Assembly: GCA_947561395.2 (NCBI GenBank)
Contig: OX387187.1
Coordinates: forward strand, 29,865,829-29,929,828
Origin: Buxus sempervirens
Taxonomy: Eukaryota > Streptophyta > Magnoliopsida > Buxales > Buxaceae
DNA length: 64,000 nt
Reading direction: 5' to 3'
The notes beneath the pieces were generated by a model, which was given only the letters and a program-made list of their open reading frames with translations, did not search any database and had not been told where the DNA came from. The stretch's first letter is position 1, and every line of letters starts with the position of its first letter. This document shows, piece after piece, positions 23,812 to 36,373 of the stretch. The translations under genes and the position numbers were made by a program.

Positions 23812-25015
23812 CTATATCTATAATTTATCATAAAAAAGAAAGAATAAGAGAATATAGAATTGACAAGAAGGATCTAAAAAATAAACTACAAATGCTGTTT
23901 TCCATATCAATTTAGATGTTTGTGCTTTATGGCTAAGGTTTTAGTTTGGTGTTGTTTAATTGAGGTTCCAACCCAAAACTAAGTTGATCTAATGTTTCAG
24001 TATTTTTTATAGAAGAAGAAGTAAAAAATGACAAATAACTGTAATATTTAATCCATAACAGTTGACACTATATAAATACAAAATAAAACTGATCAAACAT
24101 CATTTTTTGGTTTTCGGCTAGGTCTATGGTTAATCTGAAAAGATTTAGCTTCTTTTTTGCTTCAACATTGTGGTTTTGATTATTTATTGGTTTAGTTTGC
24201 ACTTTGTTTTCTTATATTTATAGTTAATAAAAAATGACACTACATAAAATTGAAGCACAACATGTAAACGAACAAACAACAGTAACTCTCTTCCTATATT
24301 GAGCTGGAATTTTTACGAAATCCTAAAATGGAAGTGTCACTAAATTTTAAGTATTTTATGCATTTTGAGCTTCCTTTATCCTACAAATATGGCTCTGATC
24401 CTTCTTTTTTTCTCCTTAACTAAGAATCTTATTTATATATGGACAGATAAATATTAATATTGGCAATATGTGTATCAGAAATGGCAATAACTGATTGATA
24501 TTGATACAGATACTGTAAACAATGTCGAAGTTTCATCAACAACAAAACAACTAAAGATGAAAGTGAAGTTACTTTCTTGCACTCAAATTGGTTTTTCGCA
24601 GTTCCCTGACATTTTTCATTATATCAAGAAGTAAGATTCTCTACTTACCGATTGAGGTAGGAAGAGAGAAAAAGAAAAACACACACACACACACACACAC
24701 ACATGCAGAACAAATGCAAAAAAAGGACCTACAAGCATAACAGAAATCACAGGTAATAAATACAGAAACATAGAGGAGAAGACCACATCAAAACAAAATT
24801 AAATATGACATCTCGATGCTTTTATAGTCAGAGAAATTCTTTTGCATTGTATGATGTCTCATGGCTTTTCTCTTTTCATCTGTTGATGTAAAATGATTTG
24901 TCAGATTAATTACTCAGCACACACATGAAACAAAGGGAAAAGGAAAAGCACCAACAGTAGCCCCATTTCAAAGACAAGCAAACAAACAAAATAACAACAA
25001 CACCAACAATATCAC
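23812..25015. other. No recognisable exon; (CA)n tract
   Basis: AT-rich, intron-like sequence. A CA microsatellite of about 12 units lies at 24679-24703. Confidence 0.5.
24679..24703. repeat. (CA)n microsatellite
   Basis: About 12 uninterrupted CA units. Confidence 0.9.
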
Positions 25016-25089
25016 CTAAAAGAAATCGATGGCAACCCCCCAATATCATCTCCATCGGGGTCTTCAGACTCTTCAACCACCGATTCCAT
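25016..25089 (-). CDS. Candidate first exon with acidic N-terminus
   Basis: ATG at 25089 on the minus strand opens MESVVEESEDPDGDDIGGLP followed by SISFR, then a donor AG/GTGATA at 25016. The acidic, low-complexity start resembles a real plant N-terminus. It lies 1.2 kb upstream of the dsRNA-binding exon on the same strand, but the phases do not match directly, so a missing middle exon or another gene must be assumed. Weak support. Confidence 0.25.
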
Positions 25090-25956
25090 TTACAAGAAAC
25101 TCGCTGAACCATAGGTTGCACAATATATGGGAGTGCATACGTTGGTTTTGGGGGGTCACTCAGTTTATCTAAAGCCTCAACCCAGGTCCTGCTGTCGTTT
25201 CACTTATTAAGTGTAGAAAATGCTACCAATGATTTTTATTACCTCTCAAACAAGGGGGGAAAGATGAGTAACCAAAATAAAAAGTTCTGATTGCTAAAAC
25301 TCATCGGAAAGAACAATTGTTTACAATTAAAAGATTGACGAGTAAATCAAATCTCGTAGAACAAGTAATGATATGCAAAACCATAATCTTAAAACGATTT
25401 TAAGGCAAGATTCTGATGCTGTTCAAATTACTTTTCCTGGTTCAATTGAACTGGTCAAACCGACGTTTCTAATAAACCCTAGAAACAGCGCAGCTCAAGT
25501 GTCAGTTTGTCTGGTTCGGTTTCTTTAAAGACCCAAATAAGTTAAAAAGGGTTTCAAACAAAGATCGGTTGGAAGACAACCAGATCTTTGTTCCATCAGC
25601 TGTGATCCCAAGGAAACGGTCACCTCGATATACGCCAACTCCGTTGAAGGAGTCACCATGCAACCGGACGCCACCCCAACCGAAACAAAACAAAAACCCA
25701 TTTATTTCTATACTTATTTATCGGGTTCAACTCAGCTCTTCAGCACAATAACACGCTACAAGCCTTTCACATTAGAGTTTAGACAGAAACAGACAACTTC
25801 CAAGTCGTCAATCTTCTATAACAAGAAAAGAAAACATAAGACAAGGTCAACATGTTCACACAAGGAAAACACATACCGAATCTCAGGGGTTCTTTCTCCT
25901 CTTTTCACATGACAAAATAGGTGAGGAATTATATCAAACAGGTGAAGTTCGGCTCC

Positions 25957-26039
25957 TCAGGAAGAAGATAGCCGCACCGAACAAGTAACGATTTGGGCCC
26001 ACTGCCTCAGCCTTGTCTTTACCGTCTGAGGATTATCAC
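25957..26039 (-). CDS. Candidate terminal exon, unrecognised
   Basis: After acceptor TTGCAG, an 83-base open segment translates as DNPQTVKTRLRQWAQIVTCS followed by VRLSSS and a TGA at 25957-25959. The TRLRQWAQ-type basic/aromatic tail looks like a genuine protein C-terminus and I have the impression of having seen related plant tails, but I cannot name the family. No partner exon is identified; the GC-richer stretch at 26294-26460 upstream on the same strand ends in a possible donor (CAG/GTGATT) and could be an earlier exon. Confidence 0.3.
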
Positions 26040-28162
26040 CTGCAATTAAGGATAATCAAGACAGCAAATTAGAAAAGCAAGTTACATATTTTATAAAAAG
26101 AGATGTTCGGATTAGCTGTTTTAAGAATCCCCAATCCACAGACCAACCGCTGCATCAATGGAGCACCAAACTGAGTACCACATGAAGCAAGGCAAAACAA
26201 CGAACTCAATATGCTTTAAAAAAACCTTTTTTTTTTAAATTCCCCAGAAACAGCATGTGAGTAGATTTATCCGATCGAAAAACTTCGATGTCATTAAGAA
26301 AAAAAAAATTGATCGATGGATCGTTGATAAGATAGAATCACCTGGAGTGAAAGAGATTGGGAGAGGGCTTCAAAGAGGCGATGCATCGCGCTCCGAGGCC
26401 GTCGATGAGGACGAAGACATGGAGGTGAGCATGCAGGTTGACACGAGTGCTGAAACGTGGCCGGAATAGAAGGAGTTGAAAACAGGGAGGAGGTGAATGA
26501 CGCTAAAGCAGGCAGGAGGCCGTATAAACCAAACATATAACTAAATCTGAATCCTATAAGTATAACAGAGGTAAAGTAATATTGAGAATTTAGAATCAAA
26601 AGATTCCTGAAAGCAATCAATTTCATTATCTTGTATTGGTTATTCATAAGGTGGGAGATAATGATGAGAATGTCGAATAGAGAATTAGGCTGGATAGCTT
26701 AAATAGAGCGTAGGTCTTATCTGATCGGCGTATCCCACATAAAACTAGAAGGAACATTTGTTGGGCAACTAAAAAGCAACAACGCATAGTATAAATTTAT
26801 ATGATATATAAAGCAAACATGCCCATTGGAAAGCGTGTCTAAGACTATATCCTACTTACCTATAATGGCCTTCCTTATCATTATTATACTGAAAATAAAC
26901 TGCATTAGTTTGAGGATATGGTTGTCTTTTCTATTTGAAAAGTAGTTTAAACGTGTAGACTATATAGTGTGTCAATCCTTAGGTGTCATGGAATGAAATT
27001 GTCTCCTGTAGGAGCCTCCAACTTATGTTGCCGCTTAAGTGAAATGCTGCCATGTGCAATATCTCACGGCTTTAGCTTTTTCAATGAGAACATTTCATGT
27101 TTAAAAATGTAAAAAAATAGTAGCTATGAAATACTGAATGAGGTAGCATTTCATTCAGGCGTCAACATCTGTTGCAGACTTATGTGGCAGATGATTTCAT
27201 CCTAGTGTGGTGCCCTTCGATTGAAGAACCTTTGTCCTCTAATCATGTTCTCATAATGTAGAAAGCAAAAAAGCAAATTTCGGTCAAAGTCGGTTTTAAG
27301 TCAAAATTGGTTAATTTTAAAATGAGAAAAAAAAACATTATTACATGCTCATTGTGCGTGACTTCCTGTAGTATTGTTGATATGCAAGAGTTGATGCGAA
27401 TGAGTAGGAAGATTAGGAATGAACATATTCGAGAGTGGTTAGGTGTCACCCAAATAAGTGACAACACGAACAAGAAAATGAAAAGTGAATTAATATGTTT
27501 TGAACAGATAAAAGTGAAAACCATGGTTCTTTGTTCCTGCCAAAAGTTGCATCGAGACCACTTAGTTCCTGTGTACCACTAAAAGCACTCATATTTTTTT
27601 GATAGGTAAATAAGGTATATTATATATAAAAGTAGAAAGTTGGTTCATAGGTACCCAAACAGTGTACCTATTGGGGGGGGGGGGGGGGGGGTGTGAGGGA
27701 CAGAGTGAGGGAGGGAGAGAGAGAGGGGGGAGGGGAGGGGATGGCTCATGCTTGTTCGACGTCTTCACCTCCTGTATTCATTCTTTTCTTTGTTGAGATA
27801 GGCCTTTTGGTTGTTTATAAAAGAAATTGAAGGGCATAAGCCCTTCTTTTTTTACATTTATATTAGGAGGGTGGCACGTGCATATTGCATATAAGTTATT
27901 GTTTGGGATATAAAAGTCAGTATGGAAAAAGCGAAAGACTTTTTGGGCAGCAAATCCCAATTTGTTGGTGTAAGTTGTTAATTGGGATATAAAAGTCAGT
28001 ATGGAATAAAAGCAGGGAATCTTTGGGAAGCCATTGTCAGGCTCGAATTTGCTTGGTTCCCTTTATAATAGTATAGATATCGATTTTATTATATTTGTGT
28101 ATAATAATACAATATAAAATATATCTAAATGTATAATAATATATGTATGTATTTATATATAT
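26040..28162. other. No confident gene; homopolymer and duplicated blocks
   Basis: 26290-26460 is GC-richer and may be exonic (see previous entry). A poly-G run of about 18 lies at 27674-27691. A block containing GGGATATAAAAGTCAGTATGG occurs twice (about 27905 and 27985). Nothing else is supported. Confidence 0.45.
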
Positions 28163-28330
28163 AAAAGGGGCTAGCTGAGTGCATGAGGTTCCCGCTGTTG
28201 TGCAGGGTTTGGGGAGGGTCTGAAGTACGTAGCCTTATCCTCACAAGTGGAGAGGCTGTTTCTTGTGACTTGAACCCGCAACCTTTATGCCACAATGGAG
28301 AAACCTTAACGATTGCGCCAAGGCCGCCCC
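28163..28330 (-). mobile_element. tRNA-derived SINE, Au-like
   Basis: On the minus strand it starts GGCCTTGGCGCAATCG (box A-like) and has GCGGGTTCAAGTC (box B) about 45 bases further on, as in an RNA polymerase III promoter. It ends with a CTCATGCACTCAGCTAGCCC-like 3' end followed by T-rich DNA. The 3' end with TGCACT...GCCC(T)n is characteristic of plant Au-type SINEs. A poly-C run directly abuts the 5' end. Confidence 0.7.
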
Positions 28331-30896
28331 CCCCCCCCAAACAGCAAACACCCATGCGCACAAACACACATGTATATGTATACATGTAAAAAATAAAAAA
28401 ATAGTAATATTAGTCAAATGTTTTTACATTCCTAATAATATAATCATTATATATGTATATATATGTAAATATACATATGACACATATGTTTGCGATCTTG
28501 TTCATTGTACTAATAGGTGATAAGGTGAATAAATTTCGCATGCACACATGATGTGACCTTGAAAATTTCACATCATACATAGCTGGAAAATTTTCCTCAA
28601 TATGTGGTTTTGTGCATTGATTCTAAGGTGTTGACCAACTCAATGGTCTAATAGGACAGCAATCAAGCTCAAGGATTCTAATCAAGCCTTATTGCATATG
28701 AATGATGGAGGGAGTTACGTCAATCTTATGGGTTTTATGCATTCCAGAGGCATAAGGTGGTATCACTGGTGTTAGCATAATATGATTGTAATCTACCTTA
28801 CTTTTATAAATACCTGAGCCTTGGATGCAATATGGCTGCTGCTGCTTCTCTTTGGAGGGATGCATCTGGTTTTTTTTGGGGGGGGGGGGGGGGGGGGGGA
28901 TTGTCCTCTCACAGGCTTTTCTCTTTTTTATTCTCATTTTACGAATTTTAATGATTAACTTTCACCCTTGAAGATTGCTAAGGAGGATTTATTTTATATG
29001 CATGAATAGCGAAGATTGCTCATGGTGCAATAGTGTATGTAAGCACATTGTTGAACCATGTAAATGCTTTTATTCTCCCCCTCTTTCTCTCTCCCTCTCT
29101 ATGTGCTACATTGCAACCTATATTATTGGGGTGTCTAATCTAGGCGGTTTTGGGGTGTTCCCTTAATCTATTTAGCCTTACCCATCAAGGCTTACCGTTC
29201 GGTGCCGATAGATGTGCTGCCTAGGGCGCTAAACGAAACTGGAAAAAATCAACAAAGACACAAACTAGGAGTTTTTTTTTTGGGGAAGTTTCGTCGAATT
29301 TCGTTGGCACTCTGTCCCGTTTCGCAGTGAAAAAATCGCTAAAAAAATTTGCGTTTCCCCCCGTTTCGCTCGGCATTTCGCGGAAAATGGCCAAAAATTA
29401 AAATTGGCGATTTTCCAGCCATGAAACCCATCGCAACTTAAAAAAAAAAAACCAGTTTTTCAGCGGGTAGAAACTGTAAACATTGTTACACATCCCTTGA
29501 ATATTTAAATTCATAATTGATACTTGTTAGTGAACAATTATTTAGCAAATTGAATCATCCCACTTAGTTTCTCCAAGAACTTGACAAAAAACTTGAATGT
29601 CTAAACAGCCTACATAATCTTGGCATTGTCAGTTTGGATAGTAATTAGTTAACGTTGACGAGGCGAGAGAGAGAAAAATAGAAGGATAAAAAAGAGAGTG
29701 ATAAGCATTTATGTGGTTTGTCAATGTGCCTGCATCCACAAACTTTTATGTATAGAATTCAACTCCTTGGAATTTTTTGTGCGTATAGATTAACCAATAT
29801 AAAATATAAAATTTAAAGAAGAACATAAGATGGAGCTGAAAGATAGCCTCTCATGTATGAACTTTAGAGAGGAGAAGAAGTCTTTATGTCTTCAAGACAT
29901 GGTTTATATAAAGTTGAGGTAGGGAAAACATCATGTTAATGTTAACAATGTTATTTCTCATACCTCTAGAATTATGTATCTCTCCTCATCCTTTGTGTGT
30001 GATTAGATTGATTGGTACCCTTGGGCTTAACAGATTGCCTACTAGATCACTGGTTTGGTTAGCATTGTAGGGTTTTACATTATAAAAGATCAGCAACTGG
30101 GTAGAATTTTGCAAATAAGAATAATTTGGCACCTTTTTGGTCATGCCACATATCCATGCAAAATCTGTTCACCAACGAAAGGTTGTTCAACAAGAAAAAG
30201 GAAATTAGGTTGGCAGACTAGTTAGACTACACCGTCTTTGATGGTGTTTACTCAGTCCCCTAAGAGATGATTTCTTTTTTATCCTAGCAAGCTTTTTCTC
30301 AATCTTCACCTGATCTATCCGAAAAGATAAGGTTCTGTGGATTAACCCGGAAGAAAACCCTAAATTTATCCCACTGCACCATATGGCCGTAGCCAAAAAG
30401 TGAAGAAGAAAAGGTCCCTGCAATGCCAGAATGTTGCTATTTTTTAAATTAATCTTTAATCTTGAGTCCACCTCAGCATATTTTAAGAAGGAACTAAGTG
30501 CAAGCAAATACTTGGCTCTTTATGCTTTTAGTGAATTGAAGGTAGGAAATGTGCTCCGTGTTTATGAACCCTCTTTAAATATTTTGCTTTCTATGTTTAC
30601 TTTTTCGGGAAACTGAAATTTGCGAACTTTTATGTATGATGGCACAGTTAGCCTTTCAGCTGCTGTCTAATTTCTATTTTCAGAACAGTGCAGCATCTAT
30701 ATCATGTTGAGTCTGAATTGTTGCCCATGTTTTGATCATATGGGATGTTATGAGTAATGACTTGATTGATCTCTCACTATCTCGTTGGTGTTGGTCTTTT
30801 ATTTTTCCTCTCTTTCACATCATTTCACATTACTTCGTGTAGTTTATCCTATTCCTTGAGTGTTAAGATAAAACTTGACCCATTTACTGTTGACAG
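28331..30896. other. No recognisable gene; poly-G tract
   Basis: Poly-G of about 21 near 28879-28899. 29270-29470 contains several TTTCG-rich near-repeats. I looked on the plus strand upstream of 30897 for the helicase Q-motif and Walker A exons and found none. Confidence 0.5.
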
Positions 30897-31479
30897 ATTG
30901 CAGATGTTTTGAGTGATGCTGGGAAGCCTTGCGGTGCTAAGTCTGTTTGTTTGTATGGTGGAAATTCCAAAGGACCTCAAATTTCTTCTCTGAAGTCTGG
31001 AGTTGTAAGTTATTTTGATCTTTGTTTCCATTTTCTGTGGCTGTATAAACATTTACCCTGAAAATTTACTGTTCTTGATTTGTTTCTCTTAAAATTGGTG
31101 TTATCTATAAGCATAGAAGAAATTTAAGAGAAATATCCTGGATGAGAACTTTATATTGGGAGATTTTCATCTCCATTGCTAGATAAAGGTCATTTTTTTA
31201 TCTGTAAAGAGAAATTTCATCAGCATGAATGAAGATAAGATCAAAAGTGGGACGTCTTTCATACAAGCATATTTGTGTGCATTGGATAATAATAGAGAAA
31301 TTAAATTCAGTTACAACAATGACTCCAGCTTCATCCTTAAACAAATGAATCAAACCCATTCCCTCCCCCCAGTACGATGATATTGAATACCATTGATAAG
31401 AAATATGCTAACAAGTCTGACTATTTGTATCTTGCTAAGCGTTCTATCTTTAACAATTTGCCTATTCTTTCCTCCTAGA

Positions 31480-32480
31480 ATCTCCATGAAACGGAGAAAG
31501 GAATGGTTCTGGATAGCCACTGCAATGTTTCGCTAAATGATTTCAATCATTGTTTTCTATTATGGAAATTTCACCATTTTCCCCTCTAGTGACACGTTTC
31601 GAGGGGAAAATTGCTAGATTGAATTTTCTGGAGATTTTTAGCAGCACGTTGACCAAACACAGTGCCATGCTGAGTGGCACAGGGCAAAACGCTATTTAAA
31701 AAAAATTTATTTTGTTGCCATTTAAATAGGTGAAACACTTGAAATGTCACTTAATGAAATTTCCCCAGAATAAAACAAAAATCATTTTTTTTTTTTTGTG
31801 TTTTTGATTTTTCCAACAGTGGCATGTTGTTGAAATTTCGTTTCCCTTGAGTGGCACGCCTAGTGGCACCAAAACGATAGGCCTTGATTTCAATTTTGCA
31901 ACGTTTTCCATCTTGGCGGCAGAAATTTTGCTACAAGCCACCCCAGCGATGCGATTCGCTAGTGTAAGTCACTAGACTGTTTTGTCTTGCGACTTTTTTC
32001 GCGATGTTCACTGTGTTTCATTGATTTTGTTTCACCCTAGAAGCCTTACAAGGCCGATCTACACCTCTCATTTTTCCCCAAATCGCCCCCAAACTTTAAT
32101 TCATTTAGAAATCTCCTTCGGATCTTTACTACCTCCCTCATATCTTCTAGATCTACGAAATAGAAGACCTGTAGATGTGATCTGGAGAGCTTTAAGCATT
32201 CGTTGACATCCGTGGTTACTTCTGCGAAGGTAAAACGTTTGCTTTTTGATTTTTATTTATCTAAACTTCATAGATTGCAATGAATTTTTGATATATGTTA
32301 TAGCAACGCTCGATCCATTGATGGCTGTGGCCAGTTTATTTTTTATTGAAATTATTATTTTTTTAACTTATTTTAGGCAAAAATTAACAAAAAACGTATT
32401 TTTTTTTTAAATTTTATTCCTCTAAACTTGGTATAATATGATGAATTTTATACATACATTGTAGGAACACCCAATCTATC
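31480..32480. repeat. Repetitive intronic stretch, no gene
   Basis: Contains AGTGRCACG/GAGTGGCAC motifs, T-runs and a near-duplicate pair (CTAAACTTNNTATA...TGAATTTT..ATA, about 32260 and 32425, each followed by a CGATCCATTGATGG or CAATCTATCGATGG block and GTGTTGC-like sequence). Probably an old transposon, type undetermined. The plus-strand frame at 31982-32206 is not convincing. Confidence 0.35.
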
Positions 32481-32654
32481 GATGGGTGTTGCTAGCCTCA
32501 TCAGCTCAGTTTATCACTAGACTCACTTCATTACCGTTGTATGTTTTTGTATTATTGTTTCATTTGAGTGCTATTTGCTATTTCGCTTTACATTTCATGT
32601 TTCATAACTTTCATTTTGATGTACTATTAATATCTATATTACAATTGTATGACC

Positions 32655-33800
32655 TTTTTTTTCTTTTTTTTGATGAAAGTCACTAGTATATTAATTAGTA
32701 ATAGGGTAGTTCAAAAAGAGTTACAGAACCCACAACACTGCTAATAGACCGACATACAAAATATTACAGCCCATCAAAAATACCAGAAATGATTGAAGAT
32801 CTATTCCCCCCCGCCCTCTCTCGCTTGTCGGTCTGCCACTTCATTGCCTGATCTTGGCACGTGGTGGAATGAGAGATTCAACCCACTAGCTAAGACCCAA
32901 GCCAACCGAACGAGGTACACATGAGACCAATGACTATCACCCCCTTTGGACATCCATGAGATCACTGTGAGTGAGTCTCCCTCAACCACCAAATTAGTAA
33001 AGCCTTTTGCCTTTGCTTCCTTTAATCCAAAAACAAATGCTTCAAGTTCTGCCCTTGTGGAAGTAGCTACACCAATAGGACCTGAAAATGCGTGAAGCTC
33101 TATACCTTGAGCATCCCTAAAAACTCCTCCTATACCCAAGGGACCCAGGTTCATACTACTATTACCATCAAAGTTAAGCTTTACATACTCTCAGACATCC
33201 TTCACATAATCCCAACTACCCAAGTGATACTATCTTATAGGAAACATTATCACGTACCTTTGTCCACATAAAAGAATTCATCTTGGATGGAATTGGATCC
33301 AAATGAGATGTGCTGGTTTAAAGTGAGGGGCCTCCTTGACTATAGCTTGGTACAAGGATAAAATTTTGAAACAGCTACCTTACTTCTCACCCATTGTCTT
33401 ATCTCCACCTCCTTTGGAACTGGGACATTTTTGAACGATAAAGCTAAATAGTCAATTATCCAATGCTTTTGAGAAGGAAGGCCACCAAACAGTTGGAGTT
33501 GCCTTCTCACACACAGTATTACAACTTGTGCCCCTCTATTACTAGCAACATTTTGTCATTTATGGTTGGATAAAACTTTGTCTGACTCTCAGAGATTTTT
33601 CACAGACCAATAATCTTAAACTCTATCCTGTTCATTTTGCCCACTATAAGATTGCACCTCATAATTTATCCCCATAGTCTATTTCTCTCCTTGCTAAACC
33701 TACAAATCCATCTGCTGAGCAACACCTTATTGAATGAAATATAGGGTCTCCATCCAAACCTTCATTTTTATTTGTAAGCGAACTTGCGTCCACTTAAAAA
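32655..33800 (-). mobile_element. LINE (non-LTR retrotransposon) 3' remnant with RNase H
   Basis: On the minus strand, an RNase H domain of the plant RVT_3 kind is open from about 33190 to 32801. It starts VKLNFDGNSSMN and includes TRAELEAFVFGLKEA, VVEGDSL and HVPRSGNEVADRQAR. All four catalytic acidic positions (Asp in NFDG, Glu in AELEA, Asp in EGDS, Asp in EVAD) are present. Upstream the frame is broken by a TGA near 33193 and the reverse transcriptase is not recognisable. The 3' end (low coordinates) finishes near an A-rich tail (T-run at 32652-32670 on the plus strand), as expected for target-primed insertion. It lies within the first intron of the helicase fragment. Confidence 0.7.
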
Positions 33801-35154
33801 GAAAAAAAAAAAAGGCTTCCACTTGGTGTTATGATATTTATCCCTCTCCATTAATACTTTATGAGATGTCTTTTGAAATTTTATAATCTTTTAACAACCA
33901 GAGCAGGAATCATAGTGAGATAAAAAGTAAGTGGGTGCATTTGACTAAAGCGACTTTATGATTTTTGAACAGATATCCACTTTTCCAGATGCTAGCTTCT
34001 TTTCTTTTATCTCAATTCATAAGGGATCCCGCACTGGCAGGAGTTTGGAAGATCAAACCAAAGGTATGCCCATATAAGATGTTGGAAGTCTCCCCACGTT
34101 ACATTGCAGGTTAGCCATAGGCTCCTTTAACTTAGCTCCCTTCTACTCCATAAAGAGTGCTATTTGGCAGCAAACATGTCAGCTAGATTAGATGTTGTCT
34201 GTAGATTAGTTATTTGTTGACGTTAGTTACTAAGTTTCAACAATATACAAGCAATTATTTAGTCTCCGGAGGCATCCAAAATTTTTTATGGTTGTTGATA
34301 AGGTTGGTGAGACATTGAATTCCAGAATGGTGCAATTCCACTTCCTTTATGTCCTATGAATCCCACACTGACGAGGCTTTGAAAGATGTACTTAGAAGGA
34401 AGGTGCATATATCATGTTGGAATGCAGCCCAGTCCATTTTCCAGATTCAATCGATGACATGTCAGTGAAATTTTAGTAATGTTTGTAGATAAATAATTTG
34501 TTAATGTCAATTACCAAGTTTTGACAATGTAAAATCAATTATTTAAGTATACGGAGATATTGCTCTTCGACAGTGGACACATCAGTGAAATTGTAGGGCT
34601 TGAAGATAATTTATTAATATCAGTGAAATAGTTTCGACTATACGGTAGCAATTGTTTGTACATATGTAGACAATAAAAGGTTTATGATTGCCAATAAGGT
34701 TGGTGACATTCTTATTGTCATACCAAAGTCCTACAATTCTGTTCTCTCTTATATTAGTGTAGATGCAACAAAGATGCTGTCATTGGTTATGCAGATGTAG
34801 CATGTAAGTTTTGCAGCACCTATGTGGAGTCCTTGTTACTTGCATTAACTGGAAAACTGGTACTGGAATTAAAACTGCAATGAGATAAAGTTGATGCAGT
34901 ATATGTTGTGTTGCTACGTCCTGTTAAGTACTGTGGTTCATCCTGTCCGTCTATTCCTTCTAAATTTTTCTTTGACAATGTGAAGATTGATATTATAGAT
35001 TATTCAAATGCAGTAGATGTAATCTCTTGATTATTTTTTTTTTTTATGAATGTTAATCTCTTGATTAATTCACCTTTCTCAGTGAATAATTTTGTTTACC
35101 TATACATGATTGGAAGTATCTTTCCTTATTTGTTGCTTTAACTTGTCCATGCAG
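33801..35154. other. Helicase intron, diverged internal repeats
   Basis: No gene. Blocks containing GTAGAT..AT(A)ATTTGTTRAYGT, AAGTTT(C/T)RACAAT and CAATTATTTA recur around 34200-34330, 34470-34600 and more weakly 34600-34710, as an old tandem array. Confidence 0.45.
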
Positions 35155-36373
35155 GATATTGTTATTGGAACACCTGGCCGCTTGAAGGATTTGATTGAAA
35201 TGGGTGTGTGCTGCCTAAAGGAGGTATCTTTTGTGGTATATAAAACATTTTCCGAACAGTGTGATGTTGCAGTTGGTTCCCTTCGTTAATATTAATAGCA
35301 ATGGTTTTTTTTGGGATCATCGGGGGGTTGACTTTTATGTTATGCTCTTGTTGGGTCTGTTTGAGAGAAGGAGAGATTAAATCTAGCAAAGGGAACAATA
35401 AATACTTGTCCCTTTCAAGAAAAATATTCTTATAAATATTACATAATTCAAAGTGTCAATTGCGAGTTCCTGGCTTTAAAAACCATTCAAGCCTGTTATT
35501 ATTTGTTCTTTTTCTTTCCCCCCCTTTTTATTTTTTATGAATATAGTTTTGAACATCGAATATATTGATGAATACACATTCTTTGTGTGACTGGCTATTT
35601 TATATCGGTTTAGGGATGAAAAAAATTCAGGGATTCCCACTGGTCTTTCAAACATGTTTGGATCCTGGTAAATTCATTTTAATAGGCAGACTTGACTTGT
35701 GATCTGATTTGCGTTATAATAAATCACGTAGCTATCGTATAGGATTGATTTGCAATCCCTATGTAACCTTTTACCTCCAATAAGCAACGACATCAATATA
35801 TCAGCTCCTCCTTTTGCTCCCCAGAACCTAATCCTCATGTATTATGTGGTCATACACCATCCTTGGCTTTGATGGCCTGACCACCTTATCACTTGTTGAA
35901 CTTGGAAGAGAGAGCACAGAATGTTCTTACCTCTGCTTTGTTCCTTTTCTTATCACCTTTTGGGTTGTAAGCCTGTACATGTCCTCCTACTGTGAAAGGA
36001 AGCAATTTTCACCTTGTGTAACATTTGCCAGCCCATTCACTCATCCATTTACAAACATTTATACTTTTGATTTGTGTTCTCTTTTTATATAATTTTAAGT
36101 TAGTGCCTTAGGTCCCGCTTCATAATAAGATCTGACTTTTTCATAATGATGCCATTAGTGTTTGAGTCTTTGTTACTTCTGAGAAAGAAAATGATAGGTG
36201 TATTTGTCTTATTTGGATGTGAACATGTGGATGAAATGAAATATGTAATAAGCAATTTTGGCTCTTGTCGCCATTAAAATTTGCCCATTTCTAGGTTTTG
36301 GATGAAGCAGATCGAATGCTGGACATGGGATTGGATCCAGAGGTTCGCTCCATATTGAGCCATACTTGCCCTG

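Noticed and set aside
27674..28905. Long G and C homopolymers as functional signals (for example G-quadruplexes)
   Set aside because: They are simple mononucleotide runs, one directly at a SINE border; length is prone to sequencing error and no pattern links them to genes.
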